Source: Streptomyces sp. SN-593
GTDB taxonomy: Bacteria > Actinomycetota > Actinomycetes > Streptomycetales > Streptomycetaceae
DNA: 64,000 bases
Assembly (NCBI RefSeq): GCF_016756395.1
Contig: NZ_AP018365.1
Span: 3,075,001 to 3,139,000 of the forward strand
Reading direction: 5' to 3'
Below the pieces are notes generated by a model that saw only the letters and a program-made list of their open reading frames with translations, did not search any database and had not been told where the DNA came from. Of the stretch, positions 26,869-34,965 are shown in pieces. Positions within the stretch are counted from its first letter, which is position 1, and every line of letters starts with the position of its first letter. Position numbers and translations under genes: made by a program.

Positions 26869-27918
26869 CTACACGTCGGCCGGCTCGGTCCGCTCCTGGT
26901 CGGTGACCGCGGGGCGGCGGCTGGCGATGACCCGGCGGGCGAGCGAACGCGGGCTGGTCAGGAAGCCGAACCCCCAGCACATGTGCATGGTGGCCAGCGC
27001 GAGCGGGACGCGCAGCCGGGCGCCGACCGGCAGCCCGCGGCCGGCCGGCAGCGATCCGGCGGTGATGCCGGCCACGTACGCGGCCGGGACCAGCAGCGCC
27101 CAGGGGGTGAGGGCGGCGCCGACCACGATGCCGGCGGCGTTGGCCAGCAGGGCGGCCGGGGCGGCGAGGTAGCGCAGGTTCACCGAGCCGCGGTGGTAGC
27201 GCGTCACCACGCGGCGCCAGCGGCCGTAGTCCTTGTACTGCTTGGCCAGGGTGCGCACGCTGGGGCGGGGGCGGTAGGAGACCCGCAGCTCGGGCGAGAA
27301 CCAGATCAGGTGGCCGGCCTCGCGGATGCGGTAGTTCAGCTCCCAGTCCTGGGCGCGGATGAACTCGATGTTGTAGCCGCCCTGCCGTTCCAGCACCTCG
27401 CGGCGGAAGACGCCGAGGTAGACGGTGTCCGCGGGGGCCGCGGTACCGCCGGTGTGGAAGGCCGCGTTGCCGACGCCGATCTTCGACGTCATGGCGGCGG
27501 CCACCGCGCGCTCCCAGTCGTTCTCGCCCTCGGCGTGCATGATGCCGCCGACGTTCGCCGCGCCGGTCTCGTCCAGCAGGCGGACGGCGGTGGCGATGTA
27601 GTTCGGCGAGAGCATGCCGTGGCCGTCCACGCGGACCACGACCGGGTGCCGGGACGCCTTGATCGCCGCGTTGAGGGCGGCGGGCGTGCGGCCGGTCGGG
27701 TTGGGCACCGTGTGGACCCGGGGATCCTCGGCGACCAGCTCCGCGGCGATCGCGTCGGTGCGGTCCGCGGACGGGCCCAACGCGATGACGACTTCGAGTT
27801 CGCCCGGATAGTCCTGTTCCAGGATGTGCCGGACGGAATTGCGCAGGTGGCGCTCCTCGTTGAGCACCGGCATGATCACGGAGACGGCCGGGAGCGCGGA
27901 ATGGGTGGCGGCGTTCAT
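26869..27918 (-). CDS. GT2 family glycosyltransferase with C-terminal membrane helices
   Basis: 349 residues. GT-A fold motifs: VSVIMPVLNEERHLRNSV, VVIALGPSADRTDAIAAEL, the acidic sugar-nucleotide motif VVRVDGHGMLS, and RAQDWELNYRIREAGH with the catalytic ED-like pair. Residues 270-330 contain two or more hydrophobic helices anchoring it in the membrane, so it probably adds sugars to a lipid carrier on the cytosolic side. Located inside the LCP cluster, it is a natural candidate to build a polymer that these LCPs attach; the sugar is unknown. ATG at 27918 starts just before the first strand. Confidence 0.9.
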   Translation of the reverse strand: MNAATHSALPAVSVIMPVLNEERHLRNSVRHILEQDYPGELEVVIALGPSADRTDAIAAELVAEDPRVHTVPNPTGRTPAALNAAIKASRHPVVVRVDGHGMLSPNYIATAVRLLDETGAANVGGIMHAEGENDWERAVAAAMTSKIGVGNAAFHTGGTAAPADTVYLGVFRREVLERQGGYNIEFIRAQDWELNYRIREAGHLIWFSPELRVSYRPRPSVRTLAKQYKDYGRWRRVVTRYHRGSVNLRYLAAPAALLANAAGIVVGAALTPWALLVPAAYVAGITAGSLPAGRGLPVGARLRVPLALATMHMCWGFGFLTSPRSLARRVIASRRPAVTDQERTEPADV

Positions 27919-28080
27919 CCCGGCAAACGTTACCGCTAACGGGGGACACCAGCGCGTGGGGTGAAGACTGACAGTCCTATTTGTCCCTAGCCTGAACGGG
28001 TCAGCAGGCAGCCGCTGTGTCCCAGCGCGCCGCAGCGCGCGCGTCGCAACGGCTGCACCGCAACCGTTCGGAGGTCGCCC

Positions 28081-29754
28081 GTGCCGCCCACCCGCAGCAG
28101 CCAGCCGTCCGGGGTCCGCTCCAGGGCCGTGGTCCCGGCGCCGACGCCGGCACCGGCCCGGGGGCGCGGCTCGACGGGGCGGCGGCCGGCGGGGACCGGG
28201 CGGGCGGCCGGACGCGGTGCGGGCACCCGGCGGCCAAGACGCAGGCCCCCGGTGCGGCTGAGCACGCGGATCGCGGGCGGGGTGGCGCTGCTGGTGATCA
28301 CGGCCAGCGGGGTCGGCCACGCGATGGTGGCCGGGCTGAACGGCGCGATCAACCGGGTGGACGCCTTCGGCGGCATCCAGGACCGCCCGGGGGGCAGCAA
28401 GGGCACCAACTTCCTGCTGGTCGGCACCGACGGCCGGGACGGGCTGAGCGCGCAGGAGAAGAAGCAGTACCACCTCGGCGGGGCGCCCTGCCACTGCACC
28501 GACACGATCATGCTGGTGCACCTCTCGCAGGACCGGCAGCGCGCGAGCGTGGTGTCCATCCCGCGCGACACCTACGTGCAGTTGCCGGACGTCGGCCCGG
28601 CGGCCGTGCTGGCCGAGCGGCGGGGCACCGTACCGCCCCATGGCAGGGCGACCGCGACCGCGACCCCCACCTCGGCGGGCGGCCGGCCACTGGTCCCGAC
28701 CCACCCGGCGAAGATCAACGAGGCGTACGCCGACGGCGGCCCCAAACTCACCGTCAGCACCGTCGAGAAGCTGACCGGCGTCCACATCGACCACTACCTG
28801 GAGGTCGACTTCGTCAGCTTCATGAAGACCGTGGACGTGCTCGGCGGCGTCCCGGTGTGCACCACCCGCCCGCTCAAGGACTCCTACAGCGGGCTGGACC
28901 TGCCGGTGGGCACCACGACCCTCGACGGCGGCCAGGCCCTGCAGTACGTGCGCTCCCGGCACATCGACGCCGACTCCGACCTCGGACGGATGCGGCGCCA
29001 GCAGCAGTTCGTCTCCCAGGTCATCCACAAGATCACCTCCGGCGGCACCCTGACGAACCCGGTGAAGCTGGAGAAGGTGACGGGCACGGTGCTCGGCTCG
29101 GTCCGCGCGGACGAGGGGCTGCGGCCGACCGACCTGATCTCGCTGGCCCGCAGCATGAAGAGCTTCACGTCCGACTCCTCGGAGTACGCGTCGGTGCCGC
29201 TGAGCAGCCTGAACTACAACGTGCCCGGGGTCGGCTCCACGGTGCGGTGGGACACCGCCGGGGCCGGCAGGCTGTGGGCGGCGATCCGAGCCGACCAGCC
29301 GCTGACCGCCCGCCGCGCCTCGCCGGGGGCGTCGGCCGACTCCTCGGGGTCCGCGCCAGCCTCCCCCTCCCCCGCGGCCGCCAAGGTCGATGTCGCCCCC
29401 GGCGGGATCAGTGTCACCGTCGCGAACGCCACCGGCGTCAGCGGCCTGGCCGGCACCGCGCAGAAGGCCCTGCGCGCGACCGGCTTCGCCACACCGGGGC
29501 TGCCCACCACCGCCGACCGGCACGCCGAGCACACCACCATCCGCTACGACCCCCGGTGGGACCGCTCGGTGAGGACGCTGGCGGCCGCGCTGCCGGGTGC
29601 GCGGCTGGTGCAGGCGAAGGGGCAGGGTCCGGTGATGCAGGTCACCCTCGGCATGGACTTCAAGGGCCGCACGGTGCGGCCGGTGACCGCGCGGGCGCCG
29701 CAGCCGGCGCAGCCGACCCGGACAGCCGGGACCGGCGACCCGGTGGGCTGCTGA
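28081..29754 (+). CDS. LCP family protein 4 with LytR_C domain
   Basis: 557 residues. A basic, Pro/Arg-rich N-terminus precedes a membrane helix at about 63-84. The LCP domain runs from about 110 (TNFLLVGTDGRDG) to 340 with VSIPRDTYVQLP, KINEAYADGGP and LQYVRSRH intact. The Arg of the family RxDT motif is Cys (HCTDTIML), so one catalytic position is altered. An extra 40-residue Pro/Thr/Arg insertion follows the SIPRD motif. LytR_C covers about 441-535. GTG at 28081 has a strong GGAGGT site 5 nt upstream. It is divergent from the GT2 gene, with a 162-bp shared regulatory region. Confidence 0.92.
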   Translation: MPPTRSSQPSGVRSRAVVPAPTPAPARGRGSTGRRPAGTGRAAGRGAGTRRPRRRPPVRLSTRIAGGVALLVITASGVGHAMVAGLNGAINRVDAFGGIQDRPGGSKGTNFLLVGTDGRDGLSAQEKKQYHLGGAPCHCTDTIMLVHLSQDRQRASVVSIPRDTYVQLPDVGPAAVLAERRGTVPPHGRATATATPTSAGGRPLVPTHPAKINEAYADGGPKLTVSTVEKLTGVHIDHYLEVDFVSFMKTVDVLGGVPVCTTRPLKDSYSGLDLPVGTTTLDGGQALQYVRSRHIDADSDLGRMRRQQQFVSQVIHKITSGGTLTNPVKLEKVTGTVLGSVRADEGLRPTDLISLARSMKSFTSDSSEYASVPLSSLNYNVPGVGSTVRWDTAGAGRLWAAIRADQPLTARRASPGASADSSGSAPASPSPAAAKVDVAPGGISVTVANATGVSGLAGTAQKALRATGFATPGLPTTADRHAEHTTIRYDPRWDRSVRTLAAALPGARLVQAKGQGPVMQVTLGMDFKGRTVRPVTARAPQPAQPTRTAGTGDPVGC

Positions 29755-29830
29755 CGGCCCGCTTCCCCGTAGGCGCCAACGCAGAGCCGCCGGACAGGCT
29801 CTGGCCGTCCGGGTCCTGGCCGTCCAGGTC

Positions 29831-30412
29831 CTAGCCGTCCAGTCCTCGGCCGTCCAGGCCCTCCGCGGCCCGCTCGCGGCGCAGTTCCAGGATCGCGCGG
29901 CGGCGGGCCAGCCGGTGGGTGCGGCGGATCTGGGCCTCCTGCCAGCGGCCGCGGTCCCGGTCGTTCTCGGGGATCACCGGCGGCACGCACCGCGGCCTGC
30001 CCTCGGCGTCCACGGCCACGAAGACGAGGTAGGCGGTCGCCACCTGCTCGCCGGGGCCCGCCTGGTTCCACCGCTCGGCGACCACCCGGACCCCGACCTC
30101 CATGGACGTCCGGCCCGTCCAGTTCACCTGCGCCTCGACCCTGAGCAGGTCGCCGACCCGGACGGGGGCGAGGAAGGCCATCTCGTCCATGGCGCCGGTG
30201 ACCGCGGGCCCCTCGGAGTGGCGGCCGGCGACGGCTCCCGCCGCGTCGTCCACCAGCTTCATCACCACACCGCCGTGCACGGTGCCCAGCAGGTTGGTGT
30301 CGTGGGCGCTCATGATGTGGGAGAGCGTGATGCGGGAAGCGGCGGTGGGCTTGCCCGGCAGGACGGGCACCGGCGGGGTGGGCAGCGGTTCCGGGGCGGA
30401 GGAGTCGATCAC
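29831..30412 (-). CDS. Acyl-CoA thioesterase (hotdog fold, YciA/BACH-like)
   Basis: 193-residue cytosolic hydrolase of acyl-CoA. The hotdog core carries ASRITLSHIMSAHDTNLLGTVHGGVVMKLVDDAAG with the catalytic Asp/Asn region, MDEMAFLAPVRVGDLLRVEAQ, and RTSMEVGVRVVAERW. The C-terminal helical tail is Arg-rich. GTG at 30412 is the only reasonable start before the conserved core. It converges on LCP4 and is divergent from LCP5, so it interrupts the LCP run without an obvious link to glycopolymers. Confidence 0.88.
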   Translation of the reverse strand: MIDSSAPEPLPTPPVPVLPGKPTAASRITLSHIMSAHDTNLLGTVHGGVVMKLVDDAAGAVAGRHSEGPAVTGAMDEMAFLAPVRVGDLLRVEAQVNWTGRTSMEVGVRVVAERWNQAGPGEQVATAYLVFVAVDAEGRPRCVPPVIPENDRDRGRWQEAQIRRTHRLARRRAILELRRERAAEGLDGRGLDG

Positions 30413-30421
30413 GCCTTCAAC

Positions 30422-30490
30422 TGTATGCCGGTGCCCCCCGGTGCATGCGGGCCCGATGTATGCCGGTGCCCCCGGTGCGTGCCGGCCCGA
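30422..30490. repeat. Tandem duplication of a 34-35-bp unit
   Basis: Two adjacent copies (30422-30456 and 30457-30490), each starting TGTATGCCGGTGCCCCC and ending GGCCCGA, differing at two bases plus one missing C. They lie in the divergent region between the thioesterase and LCP5 genes, overlapping the upstream part of the thioesterase promoter. Confidence 0.85.
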
Positions 30491-30617
30491 GTCCCGCCGC
30501 GGGGGCGGTGCGCTTTCCGTCGCGGGTGTGCTGCGGCGCGTGGCCGAATGCATCGGATCTGCTACAGAACCGCCGGTGATTGCGGGACCCGCGCCGGGGC
30601 CGGGCACACTGGCGGAC

Positions 30618-31838
30618 ATGAACGGTTGGAGCGATGACACCGAGCGGCGCAGGCTAGCCGAGCCTCCGCTGCCCCCAGAACTGTCGCCGCGCCGAGCCGC
30701 CGCCGCCCACGGCGGGGTCCCGCCGCAGCAGGCACGGCGGCCGCAGCCGGGCCCGCAGCCGGGCGCCGGCTCCGGCGGCGGCCACGGGTCGCCGAGCATC
30801 GGCGGACCGGGCGGCCGCGGACCCCGCGGCCCGCGCTGGAGCACCCGCAGGAAGCTCGGCTACGCCGCGCTCGGGCTGGTCGTGGTGCTGCTCGTGGTGT
30901 CGGTCTCCACCTACTTCTGGGCCGACTCCAAGGTGCGCCGCCAGGTGGACCTGAGCGCCATCAACAAGGAGGCCGGCGCCCCCGCCAAGGGCAAGGGCAC
31001 CAACTACCTGATCGTGGGCTCCGACAGCCGCGAGGGCCTGACCAAGGCCGAGGAGAAGGAGCTGCACACCGGCTCCGACTCCGGCCAGCGCACCGACTCG
31101 ATGATGATCCTGCACACCGGCGACAACGGCACCACCATGCTGAGCCTGCCGCGCGACTCCTACGTGACGATCCCGTCGTTCTACGGCAAGGAGACCAAGC
31201 GGCAGTACCCCGCCTCCACCCACAAGCTCAACAAGGCGTACGCGGACGGCGGCCCCGAGCTGCTGACCCGTACCGTGGAGCAGGCGACGGGCATCCACAT
31301 CGACCACTACGCGGAGATCGGCTTCTCCGGCTTCGTGAACCTGGTCGACGCCCTGGGCGGGGTGCGGCTGTGCCTGGACGCTCCGCTGAAGGACGAGGCG
31401 TCGGGCGCGGACCTGCAGAAGGGCTGCCAGAAGGTCAACGGCAAGGAGTCCCTGGCCTACGTCCGCGAGCGGCACCAGGAGGCGGACCAGGACCTGGGCC
31501 GGATGAAGCACCAGCAGCAGTTCCTCGCCACGCTGGCGCACCAGGCGGCGTCGCCCTCCACCATCCTCAACCCGTTCAAGCTCTACCCGGTGATCGGCTC
31601 CGGCCTGGACACCCTGGTGGTGGACAAGGGCATGAGCCTGCTCGACCTGACGCACATGTTCTTCGCGATGAAGAGCGTCAGCGGCGGCGACGGCAACCAG
31701 CTCACGGTGCCGATAGCCAACGCCAACTACGAGACCTCCGACGGCGACTCCGTGCTGTGGGACAAGACGAAGTCGGCCAAGCTCTTCGGCGAGCTCCAGC
31801 AGGACGAGAAGGTCGACGTCGGCGTCAGCAGCGGCTGA
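30618..31838 (+). CDS. LCP family glycopolymer transferase 5
   Basis: 406 residues. A 75-residue Pro/Gly-rich cytosolic N-terminus, a membrane helix at about 81-103, and an LCP domain from about 128 with all catalytic motifs: LIVGSDSREG, GQRTDSMMILHTGDNG, LSLPRDSYVTIP, HKLNKAYADGGPELL, LAYVRERHQEADQDLGRMKH. There is no LytR_C domain. ATG at 30618 is preceded by CACACT and 7 nt, the leaderless spacing. Its closest visible relative within the window is LCP4 in the KLN/YADGGP stretch. Confidence 0.93.
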   Translation: MNGWSDDTERRRLAEPPLPPELSPRRAAAAHGGVPPQQARRPQPGPQPGAGSGGGHGSPSIGGPGGRGPRGPRWSTRRKLGYAALGLVVVLLVVSVSTYFWADSKVRRQVDLSAINKEAGAPAKGKGTNYLIVGSDSREGLTKAEEKELHTGSDSGQRTDSMMILHTGDNGTTMLSLPRDSYVTIPSFYGKETKRQYPASTHKLNKAYADGGPELLTRTVEQATGIHIDHYAEIGFSGFVNLVDALGGVRLCLDAPLKDEASGADLQKGCQKVNGKESLAYVRERHQEADQDLGRMKHQQQFLATLAHQAASPSTILNPFKLYPVIGSGLDTLVVDKGMSLLDLTHMFFAMKSVSGGDGNQLTVPIANANYETSDGDSVLWDKTKSAKLFGELQQDEKVDVGVSSG

Positions 31839-32009
31839 CGGCACCGGCAGGCGGCACGCGTCCGCCGCACGAGGGCTCCGCGCACAGCGGCCCCGGCACC
31901 CGCGAGGCGGGGTCCGGGGCCTCTGCCGTCTGCGCTGCCGGTGCGGTGCCGGGCCGGTGCCGGTATGGGCCGGTCCCGGTGCCGCCGCTCAGCACACGAC
32001 AGGCGTTGC

Positions 32010-32432
32010 TCAGGAGGCGACGGGCATCCCGGTCGCCGCGGGCACCCACTGGTCCAGCTCGTTGCGCCAGTAGCGGGCGACGTTCAGCCGGGTCGGCTTC
32101 TGCTGGCCCGGCAGCAGGAACTTCAGCGAGCTCCACATGGTGTTGCGGTGGATGTCGCTGATGAGGCCGGCGGCCTCCTGCCGCGGTATCGCCGCGACCA
32201 GTTCCTTGGGACGGGCGCTCATCCGCCCCGCCTTGTGGAAGACCACGGCCTGCTCGGTGACCGTGACGAAGTAGTACTTCACGAACAACGTGCCCATGGC
32301 GCCGACGGCCGCGATCAGCCACGGGCTCGGACCGGTCTGGACGTGGATCGTGGCGATCGGCCGGTCGCCCGGGTTGATCTGCGCGATGGCCTGTGCCACC
32401 TGCTCCTGCATGGTGGACTTGCGAATGGCCAT
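32010..32432 (-). CDS. Small membrane protein of unknown function
   Basis: 140 residues, not recognised. An N-terminal amphipathic stretch (MQEQVAQAIAQINPGDRPIA) precedes one hydrophobic segment at about 38-57 (PWLIAAVGAMGTLFVKYYFV) and a mixed alpha/beta C-terminus with VVFHKAGRMSARPKELV, faintly like a PH-type fold. ATG at 32432 follows GGGGGCACG. It is downstream of the sortase substrate but separated by the strong hairpin at 32472-32503. Codon bias is typical of the window, so it is probably a real gene. Confidence 0.75.
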   Translation of the reverse strand: MAIRKSTMQEQVAQAIAQINPGDRPIATIHVQTGPSPWLIAAVGAMGTLFVKYYFVTVTEQAVVFHKAGRMSARPKELVAAIPRQEAAGLISDIHRNTMWSSLKFLLPGQQKPTRLNVARYWRNELDQWVPAATGMPVAS

Positions 32433-32471
32433 GGACGTGCCCCCATTGATTTCGACGTGCTGACATGCGAA

Positions 32472-32503
32472 GACGCCGCCGCCGGCGTACCGGCGGCGGC
32501 GTC
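32472..32503. terminator. Hairpin terminator after the LAETG sortase-substrate gene
   Basis: A perfect 14-bp stem (32472-32485 with 32490-32503) and a 4-nt CGTA loop, 75 nt beyond the stop at 32578 on the minus strand. It would end transcription of the surface-protein gene before the small membrane protein gene. Confidence 0.75.
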
Positions 32504-32577
32504 GCAGCGTACCGTCCTCGAAGCTGTCGGGGACATGCTGGGAGCGTCGTTGAGACGAACCCGTGACGAGCCCTGGG

Positions 32578-33273
32578 TCAGTGGCGCGCGGAGGCGGTGC
32601 GCCGGCGCAGGCCGAAGACGGCGCCGCCGCCCACGACCACGAGGGCGCCCGCGATGCCCGCGATCATCCCGGTGTTGCTGCCGCCACCGGTCTCGGCGAG
32701 GTTGCCGCTCGGCGACGGGGAGCTGGTGTCGGCCACGGCGGCGGCCGACGTGCTGGCCACGGCGCTCGGGCTGGCCGACGGCACTCCGGCGCTGGGGGAC
32801 GTGGTCGGCGACGTGGTCGGCGAGTCGGACGGCGTGGGCGAGTCGGTGGGGCTCGCGGGCGGCGAGGTCGGGGTGGTGGACGCCCCGCAGTCGGTGTTCG
32901 GCAGGGTCACGCCGTTGCCCACGGACTGGTTGTCGAAGTACCGCTGGACGGACGCGAGCACCTGGTAGTGCGCGCCGGCGGACCACGGCACCGAGATGGT
33001 GAAGTCACCGCTGCGGCCGGTGTACTGCTGCGTGGCGAGCTGCTTGCCGCTGTCGTCCTTGACCGTGATCGTCACCGGGCGGGTGCCGTCGGTGTCGTGG
33101 ACGGTGATGACGCCGGTGCCGCTCGGCTGGTCACAGGTGACGGAGCCGGTGAACGAGAAGTCCTTGATGTTGCAAGCTGACGCGGTGCCTGCGACGCCGA
33201 GCGCGAGAGCGGCTGCGGCGGAGGCAACGCCTACGGTACGCACCGTAAGGGAGGTGCGGCGGGATATGGACAC
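32578..33273 (-). CDS. LAETG-anchored surface protein
   Basis: 231 residues. A signal peptide (about 1-33, with hydrophobic VASAAAALALGVAGTASA) is followed by a small beta-rich ectodomain of about 100 residues containing three cysteines. A Ser/Thr/Pro stalk of about 60 residues leads to a C-terminal sorting signal: LAETG at 192-196, a hydrophobic helix and RRR. LAXTG is the class E sortase motif of Streptomyces, so this should be linked to peptidoglycan. No sortase gene is in the window. A near-consensus promoter lies at 33364-33393, implying high expression. The ectodomain is not recognised. Confidence 0.88.
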   Translation of the reverse strand: MSISRRTSLTVRTVGVASAAAALALGVAGTASACNIKDFSFTGSVTCDQPSGTGVITVHDTDGTRPVTITVKDDSGKQLATQQYTGRSGDFTISVPWSAGAHYQVLASVQRYFDNQSVGNGVTLPNTDCGASTTPTSPPASPTDSPTPSDSPTTSPTTSPSAGVPSASPSAVASTSAAAVADTSSPSPSGNLAETGGGSNTGMIAGIAGALVVVGGGAVFGLRRRTASARH

Positions 33274-33649
33274 GTTTGCCCTTCACAGAATCGGAGCAGA
33301 AGCGCGGATGGCCATCCGGCGAGTGACGCATCGCCCCCCGGGTCTCCGCCGATGGCCCACACAGCTCTACAAGCGTCCGCAGCCGCTTGTCAATTGGCGG
33401 CAAACCGCCCACTAAACCTTTCCAAGTGCACAAAGTTCGCACGAACGGTCGCGATCATGTGAGGGTTTATTACAGAGTTGAGACGCGGGGAACCACCGCG
33501 GCGCCCGCGGCGTTCCGCCACACAGGCCACTCTCGCCCCGCACGTGCACACCCGCCGCGGACCCGCGCGCCCCACCGCGGCGGGGCGGCAGGGCGGCGGC
33601 GACACGGTCCGCGGCGGGGCAGGGGCGGGGGCGCGGCGCTCCGGGCCGG
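33274..33649. other. 376-bp gap, surface-protein gene to acyl-CoA dehydrogenase gene
   Basis: No gene. It holds the TTGACA promoter described above and an unusually AT-rich tract at about 33405-33480. The remaining sequence up to 33649 is GC-rich and shows no strong terminator for the dehydrogenase gene. Confidence 0.55.
33364..33393 (-). promoter_or_regulatory. Promoter candidate TTGACA-18-TAGAGC for the LAETG protein
   Basis: On the minus strand, a perfect -35 TTGACA (33393-33388) is followed after 18 bp by TAGAGC (33369-33364). Predicted start near 33357 gives a leader of about 84 nt. Confidence 0.55.
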
Positions 33650-34810
33650 TCAGCCCTTGAGGACCTGACGGGCCATCACGATCCGCTGGACCTGGTTGGT
33701 GCCCTCGTAGATCTGCGTGATCTTGGCGTCGCGCATCATGCGCTCCAGCGGGTAGTCGCGGGTGTAGCCGTAGCCGCCGAGGAGCTGCACCGCGTCGGTG
33801 GTGATCTCCATCGCGGCGTCGGAGGCGTAGCACTTGGCGGCGGCGCCGAAGAAGGTCAGGTCGGCGTCGGAGCGCTCGGACTTGGCGGCCGCCGCGTAGG
33901 TGATCTGCCGGGCCGCCTCCAGCTTCATGGCCATGTCGGCGAGCATGAACTGGATGCCCTGGAAGTCGGCGATGGCCTTGCCGAACTGCCTGCGCTCCTG
34001 GACGTACCCCTTGGCGTAGTCCAGCGCGCCCTGGGCGATGCCGAGCGCCTGGGCGGCGATGGTGACACGGGTGTGGTCCAGGGTCTTCATCGCGGTGGCG
34101 AAGCCGGTGCCCTCCTCGCCGATCCGCCGGCTCGCCGGGATGCGGACGTTGTCGAAGTAGACCTCGCGGGTCGGGGAGCCCTTGATGCCGAGCTTCTTCT
34201 CCGGGGCGCCGAAGGACACGCCCTCGTCGCCCTTCTCGACCACGAACGCCGAGATGCCCTTCGAGCGCTTGTCGGGGTCGGTCACGGCCATCACCGTGTA
34301 GTACTCCGACACACCGGCGTTGGTGATCCAGCGCTTGACCCCGTTGAGCACGTACGTGTCGCCGTCGCGCACCGCGCGGGTCTTCATGCCCGCCGCGTCG
34401 GAACCGGCGTCGGGCTCCGACAGCGCGTAGGAGAACATGCCCTCCTTGCGGGCGAGTGCGCCGAGGTACTTCGCCTTCAGCTCCTCCGAGCCGGACAGTT
34501 GCACCGGCAGCGAGCCGAGCTTGTTGACCGCGGGGATGAGGGAGGAGGAGGCGCAGACCCGGGCCACCTCCTCGATCACGATCACCGTGGACAGCGCGTC
34601 GGCTCCGGAGCCGTCGTACGCCTCGGGGACGTGGATGGCGTGCAGGTCGTTGGCCTCCAGGGCGTCACGCGCCTCCTGCGGGAAGCGGGACTGCTCGTCG
34701 ACCTCGGCGGCGAAGGGGGCGATCTTGGCCTCGGCGAGCGACCGGACGGCGTCGCGGAGCATCTCGTGCTCCTCGGAGGTCCGGAACAGGTCGAAGTCGG
34801 CTGCGGCCAT
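33650..34810 (-). CDS. Acyl-CoA dehydrogenase (FadE25-like)
   Basis: 386-residue flavoenzyme oxidising acyl-CoA to enoyl-CoA. Signature one reads FSYALSEPDAGSDAAGMKTRA; the C-terminal signature QLLGGYGYTRDYPLERMMRDAKI precedes IYEGTNQVQRIVMARQVL, where the catalytic glutamate lies (EGTN). Full length and no gaps. ATG at 34810 follows a GGGAGTGAG site. Its place between LCP genes and purEK matches fadE25 of mycobacteria (recalled). Short- or branched-chain acyl substrates are plausible but not deducible. Confidence 0.95.
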   Translation of the reverse strand: MAAADFDLFRTSEEHEMLRDAVRSLAEAKIAPFAAEVDEQSRFPQEARDALEANDLHAIHVPEAYDGSGADALSTVIVIEEVARVCASSSLIPAVNKLGSLPVQLSGSEELKAKYLGALARKEGMFSYALSEPDAGSDAAGMKTRAVRDGDTYVLNGVKRWITNAGVSEYYTVMAVTDPDKRSKGISAFVVEKGDEGVSFGAPEKKLGIKGSPTREVYFDNVRIPASRRIGEEGTGFATAMKTLDHTRVTIAAQALGIAQGALDYAKGYVQERRQFGKAIADFQGIQFMLADMAMKLEAARQITYAAAAKSERSDADLTFFGAAAKCYASDAAMEITTDAVQLLGGYGYTRDYPLERMMRDAKITQIYEGTNQVQRIVMARQVLKG

Positions 34811-34965
34811 GAAGTCTCACTCCCGAGTGTTCGCTACTGTCGAGTAACCCCGCAACCCTACGGTCGCAGGACGCGGGTGCCAACGGGCCCGCGCGTGTGA
34901 TCTTTGCCCCGCGTGATGTCGGCGACACCGGGCCGGACCGGTTCGGCGGTACCCGGCCCGGCCGA

